NCBI RefSeq assembly: GCF_000524195.1
Contig: NW_020170463.1
Location: 174,719 to 238,718, forward strand
Origin: Echinococcus granulosus
Lineage: Eukaryota > Platyhelminthes > Cestoda > Cyclophyllidea > Taeniidae
Direction of reading: 5' to 3'
DNA length: 64,000 bases
The translations under genes and the position numbers were made by a program. Numbering within the stretch: position 1 is the stretch's first letter; each line of letters starts with the position of its first letter. The notes under the pieces were generated by a model, which worked only from the letters and a program-made list of their open reading frames with translations, was not told where the DNA came from and made no database searches. Shown piece by piece: positions 1-11,880 of the stretch.

Positions 1-249
1 GTAGGTAGATGTCAGAAGTGGTCGATGCGTAGCAGACAATTTTATAGTTGTTGTAGTGGACGTATTAGTGGCACTGGGGCGTTTGTTGATCCGCGGAGCA
101 TCTCAATACAGAAGTCATTTCCCAACACAGATTGGTGAACCCCCCCTTTCAAGCAGTTGTTCGTTAAACAGACCGAAGATGGGTGGCACACATTCATGGA
201 TGCGCCAACGAAGAAGTAGGGAGTGACAGATTGCAAATTGTCAGCGTGT
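1..249. other. No gene seen
   Basis: This left edge of the window shows no conserved exon on either strand. The only open frame is a short one without recognisable protein character. Confidence 0.5.
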
Positions 250-690
250 AGAATTCATTTGCGAGTTGGCTTCTTATGCGATGTGCGTGTCAACTAGTTA
301 TTTCATCACTCGTCTTAAATATTACTAGACGTGGTTCTTTACACGTTCACCTCCACGTACTTGTACTCGTATCCGTGCTGCCATGAGCCTCGACATTCCC
401 CTGAAGAACACTGAAGTCGCTCACGAGGTGACGCCTCTAACCCTGAGTGATTTTTTAGCAGATTAGGGTTTCGGAAAACACTTTGGTGTAACATGCTCTG
501 CTATCACTACTCCGCCTCTTCCGCCTCAACCTCGTTACGCCAAGTGAGAGGGTGTGCGAGACATTCCAAAGCGGTAGCCACAGCTCTAGAACCGAGATCA
601 ACTGCATTGGATCCACCCACTTATTGATGAAGGGATTGAAACCATGGATGAATTGATAGAGAGTACAATGTTGAGTATTGCCCAACCAAC
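250..690. repeat. Dispersed repeat family C, copy 1
   Basis: This block is similar in order and content to 8180-8660. Shared landmarks are a start reading roughly GTGTCAACTAGTTATTTC, a C-rich stretch with CACGTCCATGTC-like words, then a region resembling TGACGCCTCTAACCCTGAG, and a tail with GAGAGTACAATG-like words. The copies are strongly diverged, with indels. Each carries a minus-strand open frame near its end (455-685 here), which suggests a decayed coding element, perhaps a DNA transposon. The transposon class is a guess. Confidence 0.5.
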
Positions 691-3600
691 AGTCTAATTG
701 CGTCTATTTGATGCTCCAAAATGCATTAACAAGCATTTTACTAGTCCTTGTGTGCGATAACAATTCATTTTGCCCAGCTACACTGAGATGAGTCTACCCT
801 TTTCTGGTCATCTGATAAAGAAAGTAAAAAGTGATTTCCAGATTTCTTATTCACATTTTTCGCAAATGTTTTTTTGCCCTAAAAAATCCCATCAGTAGGG
901 CCGAATGCAATCCCTACAACTCCTAATCTTCAAACCAAATTAAAACGATTTTTAGGAAATCCCTGCTTATTTTCTTATAAATCCCCTTTCATAATTTATT
1001 CTTCAAAATGCTTGTTTATTTCACTACCTATCTTTTCTTTCGTGTCGTTTAAACAGGAGTCTCATTCTACAGTCTTTTGGTCGTTTTGATTCTAATAGAG
1101 AAATGAGCAAATGTTAACTTCAAAATTTTAGTGTCCACTTGATGAAATACAACGTTTTGAAAGCTCCCGCTGATGTTACCCTGTCAAGGGAAGTGTACAA
1201 GCAACTGAATAAACAGGAACGAGTTTAAACAGGTACCTCACACTTTCGCATTATAAGATCCAAACAAGCTGGAACTCGCTTTCACTTTGGGCAATCACCA
1301 TCCAGTGCAACGAAATCATATTTTATGTAACTTTTTAAAAGTGGTCCAAATTTATTTTTCACAATTTTAATGATAGCTGAGACCTTTTTAAGGCAAAAAA
1401 CTGACACTTTACGAAATTTGGCTGCCATACAGAAAGGAAGTGCCTTACACACTGTATCCGGTTGTGTTAAGTCCTCTCGGTTGGAGCGTGGGCGCGGAGG
1501 TGTGGACTGTTTACGCTAGAAACCGTTGTCCTAATGGATTAGTCTGTGCTCGGATGAAATACATTTGCATCAGCCCCTCAATTCAGAGCTTTGTGTAATT
1601 TCTTTCTACTATTTTAACAACTATTTTGGGTCCACTGGAGCCACAACGCCGGGTGGAATGATCAGCAGATTGGGAAATCTTCTCTGTATAGAAGGAAATA
1701 TATGAGCGAATTTCCTGTTTGTTTTAATGAGTCCCCCTTTCTGCCAACTTAAATGGGATTTACTTGTGATCATAAGCAAGTGTTTAAGGCCCCTCACGCT
1801 GGTGCCCTCGCTGATCTTTAAGGCTGTTTGTTAGCATAAATTATAGAAAAACACTGTCAAAGTACTTGGCTGACTGTTCATAAAGCACACTCACTCTTCC
1901 GTGTTGTGATGGTATGTGTACGAGCGGGTTGAGGCATGCAGTACTGGCGACCTCGGAAATATAAACAGTGGCAACTTTCCCACTCCCATGAGTCATGCGT
2001 CAAGGTGGGCGGGGAGGTGACGGAGGGTTAGGGGAGGCATAATTCTGAGTGAAGAATCCAAGCCATAAAAGGTGTTTTGGTGTATTCGTTCATTTATTCA
2101 TTCATTCAAATAGAGTAAGTGGGAATTTGTAAATGGAGCATCAAAACCCTCAAGGTGATAGCTGTCAAAATCCTATCCACTAATGTTTGGCTTATAAATA
2201 GGCCCCCGGAGTTGATTGACTATGCAAAGTGACATATTAGATTTGGAACCAGAGGTTTAATCTAATCAAAAGGTCCTATGAAACCGATGTTTGTGCACAT
2301 TTACCCTCTATTTACACACTATAAGTGTTTGTTTACAATTGCTTTTGTAGCCCCGATGTGTGGTGATGCTAAAGACACGCCCCTTACACACTCTTTTGAA
2401 AACAATTTGCTGAATGGGCCTTTCAGGCTCAAGGATTAGATGGCCATCTTGGCATTGATGACTTCTTTAGGGCTGACGAGGTGTTCTACACTGGTGGCCG
2501 TGGTAATAGAACCCAATGCAAGTGAACATCAACCCCGACTTTGTTTGCTTAGCTTATTTTAATGGAGTCGCATGACATAGGACCTGTCAAAGTCGCCTTA
2601 ACTTTCCTAACCTCAAATCCTTCATAGCAGTGGCTGATAATGAGCCAAGCAGCTTACCTTTCTCCCATGATATCAGCGAGTTTTTCACCATAATATAGAG
2701 ATTAAAAAGACTTTCTTTCTCCTGTTGCTTTTAGACCAATGTTCATCCAGAAAGTCGTTAAGGTATGAAGTTCATTTGATGTAGAAAATTTTCTAGCTAT
2801 TCGCACAACTTTCCAAACGCATCCATCAACATTTAAACAATGATGCAACAAGGATTCCTTCGTCGCTTTCGTCTTGCGGTTAATGACGGTTTAAAGGGAG
2901 ACCCACGATAGCCAAAACAGAAGACGTTACCGATTAACTTAATTTATAAGAGACTTCAATAAGACCAAGCTGGGGAAGTAGTTCCCTCGTCAGTCATGGC
3001 ATAACCAGCTTGGTTGATCCTATCGAGGACACCACCCCAGAGGCTAGCACCTCCGTATCAAAGGGTAATCTTGGCCGAGGAATGATTCCTCAAACATCTA
3101 GCAGCGTGACATTTGGGACCCCAAATGTCCTTGAGCTTTCTCCCTTTTCGGCTTTATAGACTTGATGTACTTTTTTCCACCTTTTTTTAATGCCAGATCC
3201 ACAAACTACAACATTTCATTAACACATACCAAAATTTATCGCTAAATGTACTTGCTAATTTGGTTAATTTATCAACTTTTATATCTCTAGTAAAACACAA
3301 CTGCCACTAAAAGCTTAAAGTGTGCCCAGTTTATTCTGACGGTGAAGCAACTCAACTAAAGGTAATGTTTCCTTGACATCTACGGTTGACACAATGAAGT
3401 CATTGGAAGAAAAAAGTGCACCCGACTTAGTTAGGATGTGGAAGCACCTTTCTGGTGTGAATTGTGAGAATCAGTATTTCCAGGTGTGGCATTCTTGCGG
3501 TTTCCGTTAGGGTAGACTAGGTTCAATGTGGAATGCTAAATTTTGCTTGACAGTCTGTCATACAAATGCCTCCTCCCATTGTCCACTGACCACACTTGCG

Positions 3601-6600
3601 TGCGCCTTTTACTTCAGCCCCCAACTCTACTGCATTGTCCAAAATTACGCAAAAGTAAGGCGAATTGGACGCAAATGTCAAACTGTATTATCTTTAGGCT
3701 ATTGAGTTTTGCAAGATCACGAAGAGCTTCTCGCCTATTTTTAGGCCTGCCAAAGAGATAAAACGTTGAATTTTTGCAGAAGTGATACCATTTACCTAGA
3801 GGCTGAAGTCTTCACGGCTACCGTCCCAAGACAGCAGTCGTATAAAGTGGAAGAAGGGTGTTGGATAGCGGAGCACAAAGTTGAAAAGTGAAGGATACAG
3901 TTCGGGGTGAGTAGTAGAATTTCTTCGGATTTGTGTGTTAAATAAATTACATCAAAATCGTGTATCACAAAAAATGGAGAATTAAGCAATGGGGATTTGC
4001 TTAAACAGGCAAGGAAGCATCCAAATTCATGTTCATTCATCTTAAAGGAAAAAGCCTTTTTGCTTCTTGTAAACTTCAATGTAATGCTTACGACTATATA
4101 TACCTTGTAAAGAATAGATAGTCATGAATCTGGCTGTTAGTTTGGTATTCACTTTAGCACTCTACTAAATCGTCCTTTATGTTCAGTCGCCACATCATCG
4201 AATATGCCACTCCAAAAAAGCCCGGTGATATGGAACTCGTTTTTACTTGTTTCAGGAACAGAGTTTAATTTATTGCTGGAACTGTGGCTACCGGTTTGTG
4301 ACCGTCCCCCATGGAACAAGGAGGAGGTATGTTAGTCGAATGCCGTAAACGGACGTGTCACACATGAAGCAATCTATCAAATAGGATTCCACCGATGAAT
4401 TACTCAAGGATAGACGCGTCATCTTGTGGACGACCCCATCATTTTTCACAGGAATGCGAAAGATCGTGGTAGCACAAATAAGTGTCCTAATAAGTGGAGG
4501 TAAACGTGTGAAGAGCCACCTCTAGTGATGTTTGGAATAAGTGGATGACAAGCACATCAAGTGGGAGGGGAAAGTGGAGGGGAAACTATCACGCATAAGC
4601 AGAAGCCTACAAAGTGCAGGGACCATCCATTTCACATGCCTCACTACTCCTTTTGTCAGTTTGTTGGACGAACAACTGACTGAATGTATGACTGGTTGAT
4701 TGACTATTCTATGGTGGAAAATTACTATGGTATTGTATGGCTAGTTTGGCCAGCGAGCATCACTTTTTATCATTGCTCGTGTGTATGGGTTGCACAGCAG
4801 ATGGAATCGTCGGTCAGGCATTGACCACTTACTGCGAAGGCCAAACAATTAAGGATGATATCTATCTACTTAGTAGGATTCAAGTCTCACTTCCTCTTCG
4901 GCATCTTCATTTTTTCCTTGTCATCTATCTCCTCCTCCTCTGCTTCATTCAAATCTTAACCATCTTCTCCCTGCGAAGCAACTGGAATCAACTATCCAAT
5001 CAAATGACTGATCAAGCAGTGAGTGGAAGGGATGTCATTTTCCCATTGCGGCAAACAACACCACACACAAAACCACACTAGCATAAAACCTACCAGTGGG
5101 AACAGGTACGAGGTAAAGTTAGAGGGAGGAGAACACCGGGTTATCTTTGTTCTCCTCTCGTCTTTGTCATCCTCCATTTACTTCTGATGATATTTTCCAA
5201 GTGATTAGTATCATTTCCTTTGTCAACTTTGAATGGCATTCTATGGGAATGTGATGAATGCATACTAAGTAGAATAGGCATTTAGGGAAACACAGGTGCC
5301 ATAATGCAAACGGAGGTAGCAAGGGCTAATACCTCTTCTTTATTTTCTTCTGCTAACAAGGCACGTTTTGCAGGAAGTAAAACTCCCATCAAGCTTGTGC
5401 TTCGCTGAATAGATAATAGGGAGTAACTTGGACCACTTCCATAAATAAGGAAGCCTTCCGCTATTTCATGTATGCGGTGTCAGAACCGAATACACTTGTT
5501 TAATGCCATAATTCACTACCGTAAAGATAAGTCCGAAATTTTTTTATGGACTATGGGGTTGTACTTTAAGACTGCCTCTTCAGACAGAGATATTAAAATC
5601 CAAAGTACGTGTTCCCTTCAAAATAGTTTAATTGGTTTATCTGGTTTACAGACGACGCATGTCTGTTTTGATGTTGCCTTGGCAACACCATAAACATCCC
5701 ATCTTTGCCTTAATTTTTGTAGTTCACCTGATGTACTTCAACAATGCCAAGTCAGAATCACTAACAGATTGGTTGTTTGATTGATAGCACATGCAGATTC
5801 TGGAAGGGAAATGACCTCCCTACCCCGGAAACTTATTTTTTAGTTAATCCCTGACCGAAAACACCCCCTTATTAATTTAACTTCCGCATTATTCGGCTTC
5901 CAACTGTCACATGCCATTGTCATTATGTATTTCACATGTGCAAAGGTGGTAGCGGGTATGACAATCCCTAACCTACATTTCTTGCTGTTTCAGGACTTAC
6001 CAAATCGTAGAGTCTTCGTTGTTTCCCTCATCGGTCTCTGTTGTTAAGTCCTTCAATTGGTAATGCTGATTTGTGAATGAAATGCAGATTTGTAAATAGG
6101 GACGGGTAGTTGCAACGGAGAATTAAGATATGTAGTCTCCCCTGGGAGAGCGAACCTCGTTTCGATGGACGGCTGTGATCTCGGTAGATCCAGCAAAACA
6201 AACATTCCCCCTCCTCCAGGTAGACACCATCCAGAACCTTATAACAACCGATGAAGTCTCATATTGCAAATACGCCTTTTCCAAAGGTTGTAAACTCGAG
6301 ATACCATCAGCGCCTTGGCAGGTTTACACAAAGACAGTGATGTCAGGAGCAGTCAGGTTTCACAAAGAATGACAAAAGTTTAACATTGCAGTTGGTAGGG
6401 CGCCCAAATCCCCACCAGATTTTATCTGTATAATCCACCAAAACAGTGCGCGTTTAAATGTGCAATTCAGTGCCAACAGGACTTGATGGAAAAGCTTCAA
6501 GTGTTTTGCCAGATAAATGTGTGAAGCCAACTGGAGAAATTATCAATATGGAGATAAGCTGGGATGGAAAATCAGTTAATCTGCTTCATTGGGGTTTATA

Positions 6601-8179
6601 CGGACCCTACTTCAAAAACCAACTGCCATAGTGCGGGGATGAGTTTAGCTAGTAGCCTCAAATCGTATTACACCACTTCTAAATCACAGTGGTTTTGTCT
6701 TTCATTTTCTATCCCCCTTTGAAGTATATTTAATGGTTTAACCTCCGTTTAGACGATTTTTAAAGAATTTCTATCCCAAGACTTGCTTTGATGATTGAGA
6801 CGTCATACTTTAGAGTAAATGGCTTAACAATAGCCACAGTGTATGGTCAGTAGCGTCTACACAAGTTTATTAGTCGTATGTTTCAGAAAATAAAGATATT
6901 TAAGACGAAGTAAATAGCAGTTGGCTCACCATAATTTGGTATCTTTCAAAGCGCTTAGCGTGGAGGCGTGAGGTCGGGAAAATCCCACGACCTCGCTAAA
7001 ATATAATCACCTGAGTGAGTAAAAAGTAGGTATATATATATATATATTCAATAACATTTCGGCAAGGACAGAAATTTCGTGTGTGGGACTGCCTAGATTT
7101 TAACGAACTATAAATTCTGGCCAGACTGCCCCAGCAGTATGTACTATAAGGCCCGAAAACCTTCCTCGCTCTTACTGCTAATTTCCAACTTTAAACCTAT
7201 TTACTACATTTGTGCAGTATTCTCGTGAATTGACGCGCGATATGATTTGCGACAAAGAAACTTTTTTACCTCTGATTAGGGTTTTTCTTCTCAAACGAAC
7301 GAACGTGTAAATCATAAATTTTCTATCATAAAATACTTATTTTCAATCAGTAGTATCTCCGTCTTCCCCAAATCACCGCTAGTTTCAAAAAAAATAGCAC
7401 TTTACTTTTAAAATTTGAAAGTAAACTTTTTAACTTAGGGGTTGCTGCCAACTTTTATGCTGATAGCGCCAAATTTTACAGTCACTCTGGCTCCTCTAAA
7501 GTTGGGGGCAACATCTTGAGTACCAGGGATACAATAAATTATTCATACTTAATTCAATGTCATGAGACGGAAATGTTACCGCTGGGGAATTCAAGTGATA
7601 AAATATTTAATCTAAGGTACTGCTTCATTGGGGGTTGAGCACTACGGGGATATCCATTATGGATGCTAATAAACACATTTGGACCAAAATCTTTTAAGAC
7701 CTTAGAACCGGTTGAGGTGTGCCAAATATCCTACTTGTGTAGCCTATAATTTGCCAGCTATTACCATGAACTGCTATATAGTTTTCATTTTTTCTTTTGT
7801 AGTCCCAAATTTTATTTCTTCAAGTAATGTGATAAGTGTATAATTCGGATTAAGTGACAGCACAAGTTTTTCCTGTGATATTCTTCGGTGGAGAAGTTGA
7901 AAAACTGTCTGGAAGCTCCTCTTAAGGAGGCTCAAACAGACCTTAAACTTTACTTTTGGGCGTTGTGTTTTGTCCCATTTTTTGCACTACTGTCAGGTCT
8001 ACCTTGCAGGCACTCAGAGGCTCACCACCACCATGGAGAGAAATATTTCCATGGGAATGTGGAGGAATGAGAAGCAGTAGGTATTACGGTGACGATATGC
8101 AACATTAGGTTCGCCGTCTAGAGTAGCGTTGCTTTTTACAATGAAAAGCGAACCTATATTTCAAAGGCTGACTGGTTAT
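691..8179. other. Gene-poor stretch
   Basis: I see no exon with conserved protein character on either strand. The DNA is AT-rich with scattered homopolymer runs and short chance open frames (for example 3543-3761 plus, 3792-4079 minus, 4737-5081 plus). A TA dinucleotide run lies at about 7031-7048. Nothing looks like a tRNA, an rRNA or a spliced-leader RNA gene. Confidence 0.5.
7031..7048. repeat. TA microsatellite
   Basis: A perfect TA dinucleotide run of about 18 bases lies in intergenic DNA. It is directly visible and probably has no function beyond length polymorphism. Confidence 0.9.
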
Positions 8180-8664
8180 GCCTGGCTTTCATAAGTGTGG
8201 GCTTCTACTTTCCTTTCTCGCTTGATGAGCGTGTCGACTAGTTGTTTCGCCATTTATTTCAAACCTCACCGGAGGTGATTCCTCACACGCCCACGTCCAT
8301 GTCTTTGGTCACGTATTAACGCTCTCTTGAATGACGGGGTCGTCTACAAGGTGATGCGCCTATCCTTGAACGATTCATCAGTGGAATCACACTTTATGGA
8401 ATATTTCAGTGTAGCGCCCTGCCATCACATTCTTCTCTTGCTCCTCCTCGTCATGTCGTGCAAGATTTTGAACCAAGTCAGTCTCAGCTTGTCAAGCATA
8501 CTGTCTCGATGCTCACGCATCAGGTTCTTCGGAATATCCCATTCGACTGTATGACGATTGAAAATGAGCGAGTTGGTAGAGAGTCCATTGTGGACCACTA
8601 AACCGACAGACGGACATACGTCAACCCACGCTTTGTAACAATGAATGCAAACAATGGCAAGCAT
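8180..8664. repeat. Dispersed repeat family C, copy 2
   Basis: This copy is collinear with 250-690. It starts near GTGTCGACTAGTTGTTTC and continues through CACGCCCACGTCCATGTC and AAGGTGATGCGCCTATCC to GAGAGTCCATTGTGGACC. The minus-strand frame at 8425-8664 corresponds in position to the one in copy 1 and contains the stretch CYKAWVDVCPSVGLVVHN. That looks protein-like but I cannot assign it to a family. Divergence from copy 1 indicates an old insertion. Confidence 0.5.
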
Positions 8665-9264
8665 TCCGGTACTCTCTATGGCTTACCTTAAGGACAGGGA
8701 ATGAACTCCATAGCAGACACAAACATTTTTTGATCGGCCGGTGCATACGTTTACCCGGTTCTTACCCAAAACTGAGTTTACTTTGTCTCAACAATTGTCA
8801 ATTGTCAACAAATGGCACCTTTTTCACCACAATCGACCTGCATGCCTTTTCACTTTTTTAATGATTTTTTAAAGCCTATTTTACAATTGAAACAAATTAA
8901 CGCCAATGAGATTGGTAAGATTTTATGTACACCTTGATTTCTTCTATGCACAAATACATTTGTGATTTTTCGATGGAAGTTGCAAATGGGAGTGATGTTT
9001 GCAATTTAGATAGGCATTATATTGTAGTAAACGCAGCCAAATCTGGGTTTCGTGCTCAACCTACAAGGCTAAAATCTTGTATTAGGTGTTGCCACGAGCA
9101 AGCCCCCTGGATTCGACTGGGAGAGGGTTGGGCCTTTTTGGGGGGTTTTAAGCACTTGATGTAACATTTACCTATTGCAGTGAGAGTAAAGTGGAACCAT
9201 ATTTTATTGGTAGTATGTCTCTGGTGTGAATAGGTCTACTTTTTCAAACTTTGCTTGAATAACT
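8665..9264. other. Intergenic DNA, nothing recognised
   Basis: The block between two repeat copies has no supported gene. A 79-codon plus-strand frame at 8925-9164 has no recognisable motif and is treated as chance. Confidence 0.45.
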
Positions 9265-10135
9265 ATTCGTTTCAGTTAGGCTGGCACTGGAGGCGCCGCA
9301 CTTGCACTTCCGCTGGGAGGCATGGCCTCTGAGTAATGTTAGTGGTCCCTCAGCCCATGGAAGCAGTGGAAAACCAACCCGATCCTAAGGAACATCTACT
9401 TAGACTTCTGTAACTGAATGCTAAACCCTAACGTAATGAGAGACAAGTATCTACTGAGGATAGGCTGGAAAAGACGTCTACCTTCGGAAATAATCCAAGT
9501 ACTGTGTTCTATAGGACTGATATTAACAACCGAAGCGACAATAGACGTGAACCATCTGGAAAGTTCGTTACGGAGATTTCTAATGGCACCTGTATGAAGA
9601 TGAAAGCACCATCCATCCTCCACTTCTTGATGACCTGGATAGAACCTAGATGGATATACAAGCGTAAAGCACTGAATTGATAAAGGTAGCAAAGAAAAAT
9701 GGGAGGGAAACCTCATCACCTAAATCAAATGACTGCCTTTGGACCAGCATTACCACGACTAGTTATGAACACGCGTGATGGCCAGCACTTACATCCTTCT
9801 CCCGAATCCAGCTCCCATGAAGGCTGGAAGTTCAGACCCAGTGGAATCGGTAAGAGAAGTCAATGACGATTGGCACGGCTGGCTGGCGGACCTTTTTTTA
9901 AGCATTGACAACATTGCGGTGATCAATGTGGGAGGTTGACCAAGGGGAGCGCAGAGGGATACCGCTGAAAAGAAGAGAGGAGCTATGTAGTATGTCAGTT
10001 ATTTAGAACTTCATTTTGGTTACGCAAGCACTAAGGACTCTGCGTTTGTTCTTTAGCTGAGCGGTATAGCCTCCAGGCCAAGTTAGTAGTCCCTCAGTCC
10101 ATCTGTACTGAAGGAACACAAAACCAGCTTATTCA
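9265..10135 (+). mobile_element. TRIM-like element (family A), copy 1
   Basis: A degenerate end module at about 9270-9370 (landmarks CACTTCCGCTGGGAGGCATG and GTCCCTCAGCCCATGGAAGC) recurs in direct orientation at about 10015-10130 (GTAGTCCCTCAGTCCATCTG). The two ends enclose about 0.65 kb with no long frame. Internal landmarks are GCTAAACCCTAACG and AAGTTCGTTACGGAG. The same order of end module, internal words and end module occurs at 30135-31110. Short direct terminal repeats around a non-coding interior match terminal-repeat retrotransposons in miniature, which are known in taeniid tapeworms. Identity to a named family cannot be checked here. Orientation is arbitrary. Confidence 0.5.
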
Positions 10136-11780
10136 CTTTATTTAAGTGCCCCCTTTGCAAGTAATGACACACCCCTAACTGTTAAAGCAACCAAGTAGGT
10201 ATTTTAAGAACCTCCATTTGATAGTGAATATTTACTCCTCTAGGTGTATCGTAGGAATATTTTTCTGTATCACTCTGCTTCACCAAAGTGGCTGTACGAT
10301 AGAAACTAATGCATTTGTCGGGGCTGTCACTTAGTAAATGCACCCTTGTATCCAAGAGGCAAAAACAACTTGTACATGTTGCAGTTAACAGTATGACTAT
10401 ATGAACATCCCCAATCCGGTGAGTGGTGATAATTTTGGTTCACCTTTTGACAGACCATGCCAATATCAGACAAAATGACCCACTTCGTGAACTAGAAGGG
10501 AGAGAGTTAAAAATGTCTGGCGCAAGTACACACCACTTTGGCTTCAATTAAAAGAATGTCCTAAATCTTGTTTATTAGGTCGCGTCTTTATTAATTTTTT
10601 ACAATTGGGTTCCGTTCTTCAAAATGTATCAGCACCCATCGACTCTACCTGAGGAGGAGTTAACCCGCATTCGTGAAGGTGGTGATGTGTTGATCCCTTT
10701 TATGTTTACCTAGCTATCAGGCGATCACCAGAATGTCATAGTACGGCGTGAAGCAGGCAAACTTAAGATGTAGGGGTGCTTCCGTACCTTGCAGAGTCTT
10801 GCCAAGTATTACCCGCCGGCTGGAATGGGTGACCGAAGAGCGTATCTAGAAAAAGATGTAATACACTCACCTGTAATTCGGCTATTTCTTCCTTAGCAAA
10901 AACAGTGGGTCCCGTTTAGACTTGAACGTCAAATGTGGTTACTAATGGGTGGCGCAAACTCTGGTCGCTTTCATAATTTAAGAGATTGTTCAGCCCTACT
11001 ACATTAATTTTACATTGTCTAGTGGAGGCAATATTTATGGGCAACAATTTTTTCCTCTTATCCATAAAATCTATTGTATGGCAATTTGATGGCAGGTCAC
11101 ATGAATGGTAGCTGTCAGTTAAACACTCACCCGCCAAATCACATGTCCACCGAACAATTTCCACATAATGCTGGAGATGTTATCAGCCACCATTACACGG
11201 CCCTAATGCAAGGAAAGAGGGGGCGAAAAATGCAAAAAAATCTCACCAAAGTAATAGACTACTCTTCTAGTAGTCACAGTTTTTACTGTAGGAGAGGGGA
11301 AATTATCAAAGGTACTGGATTTTGACCACTTTGTTGTAATACAACAGTAGGATATGAGAAGAGACTGTAGAAGTACTTTAAAGGTGTAGGAGGCAACCCC
11401 CTTCACTTCCGCCGCAACAGCGCCGTCACTGCCCCACATTTCCTCTCTCTCTCGCATTAGGAGCGCATGTTGTTGAATGAAGTAGTCCGTTCGATTGCAT
11501 TTGTAGAATGCAAGAAAAAGAGATTCCACAAACTGTCAGGTTCTAATTCATGTGGGAGTTCTTTTCTAGTGCATCCTTCCCTCTACCCTTTCCCTCGAGT
11601 GCTGGCATCGGGCTTTAAAATTGTAATTAAAAAGCCAGCTTGTGTGCGTGTACGTGTGCCAGTGCGAGCGCTCATGAACTGTGATTTGAAAGGCGTTGAG
11701 TAGGGAAAAGGTGAATAGGAGGGGAGTTAGCCAGCTCATTCAGCTGATGGCGGTGGTGGTGGTGGGGTCTTAACGAGTCC
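10136..11780. other. Intergenic DNA left of assembly gap
   Basis: No gene is supported. A short stretch at 10624-10710 starts with ATG and reads MYQHPSTLPEEELTRIREGG before a stop; it has coding flavour but no detectable continuation. The sequence becomes purine-rich and repetitive (GGT triplets) at 11745-11770, just before the N gap, which probably explains the assembly break. Confidence 0.45.
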
Positions 11781-11880
11781 NNNNNNNNNNNNNNNNNNNN
11801 NNNNNNNNNNNNNNNNNNNNNNNNNNNNNNNNNNNNNNNNNNNNNNNNNNNNNNNNNNNNNNNNNNNNNNNNNNNNNNNN
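11781..11880. other. Assembly gap (100 N)
   Basis: Exactly 100 N, a conventional placeholder of unknown true length. It is flanked by GGT-repeat sequence on the left and GA-rich sequence on the right. Open frames drawn across it are meaningless. Confidence 0.98.

Noticed and set aside
4737..5081. 114-codon plus-strand frame
   Set aside because: No domain, no splice context, no codon bias and no homologue I recognise; expected by chance in this length of sequence.
10624..10710. Short ATG frame MYQHPSTLPEEELTRIREGG
   Set aside because: It looks coding-like but ends after 28 codons, with no clear donor or following exon.
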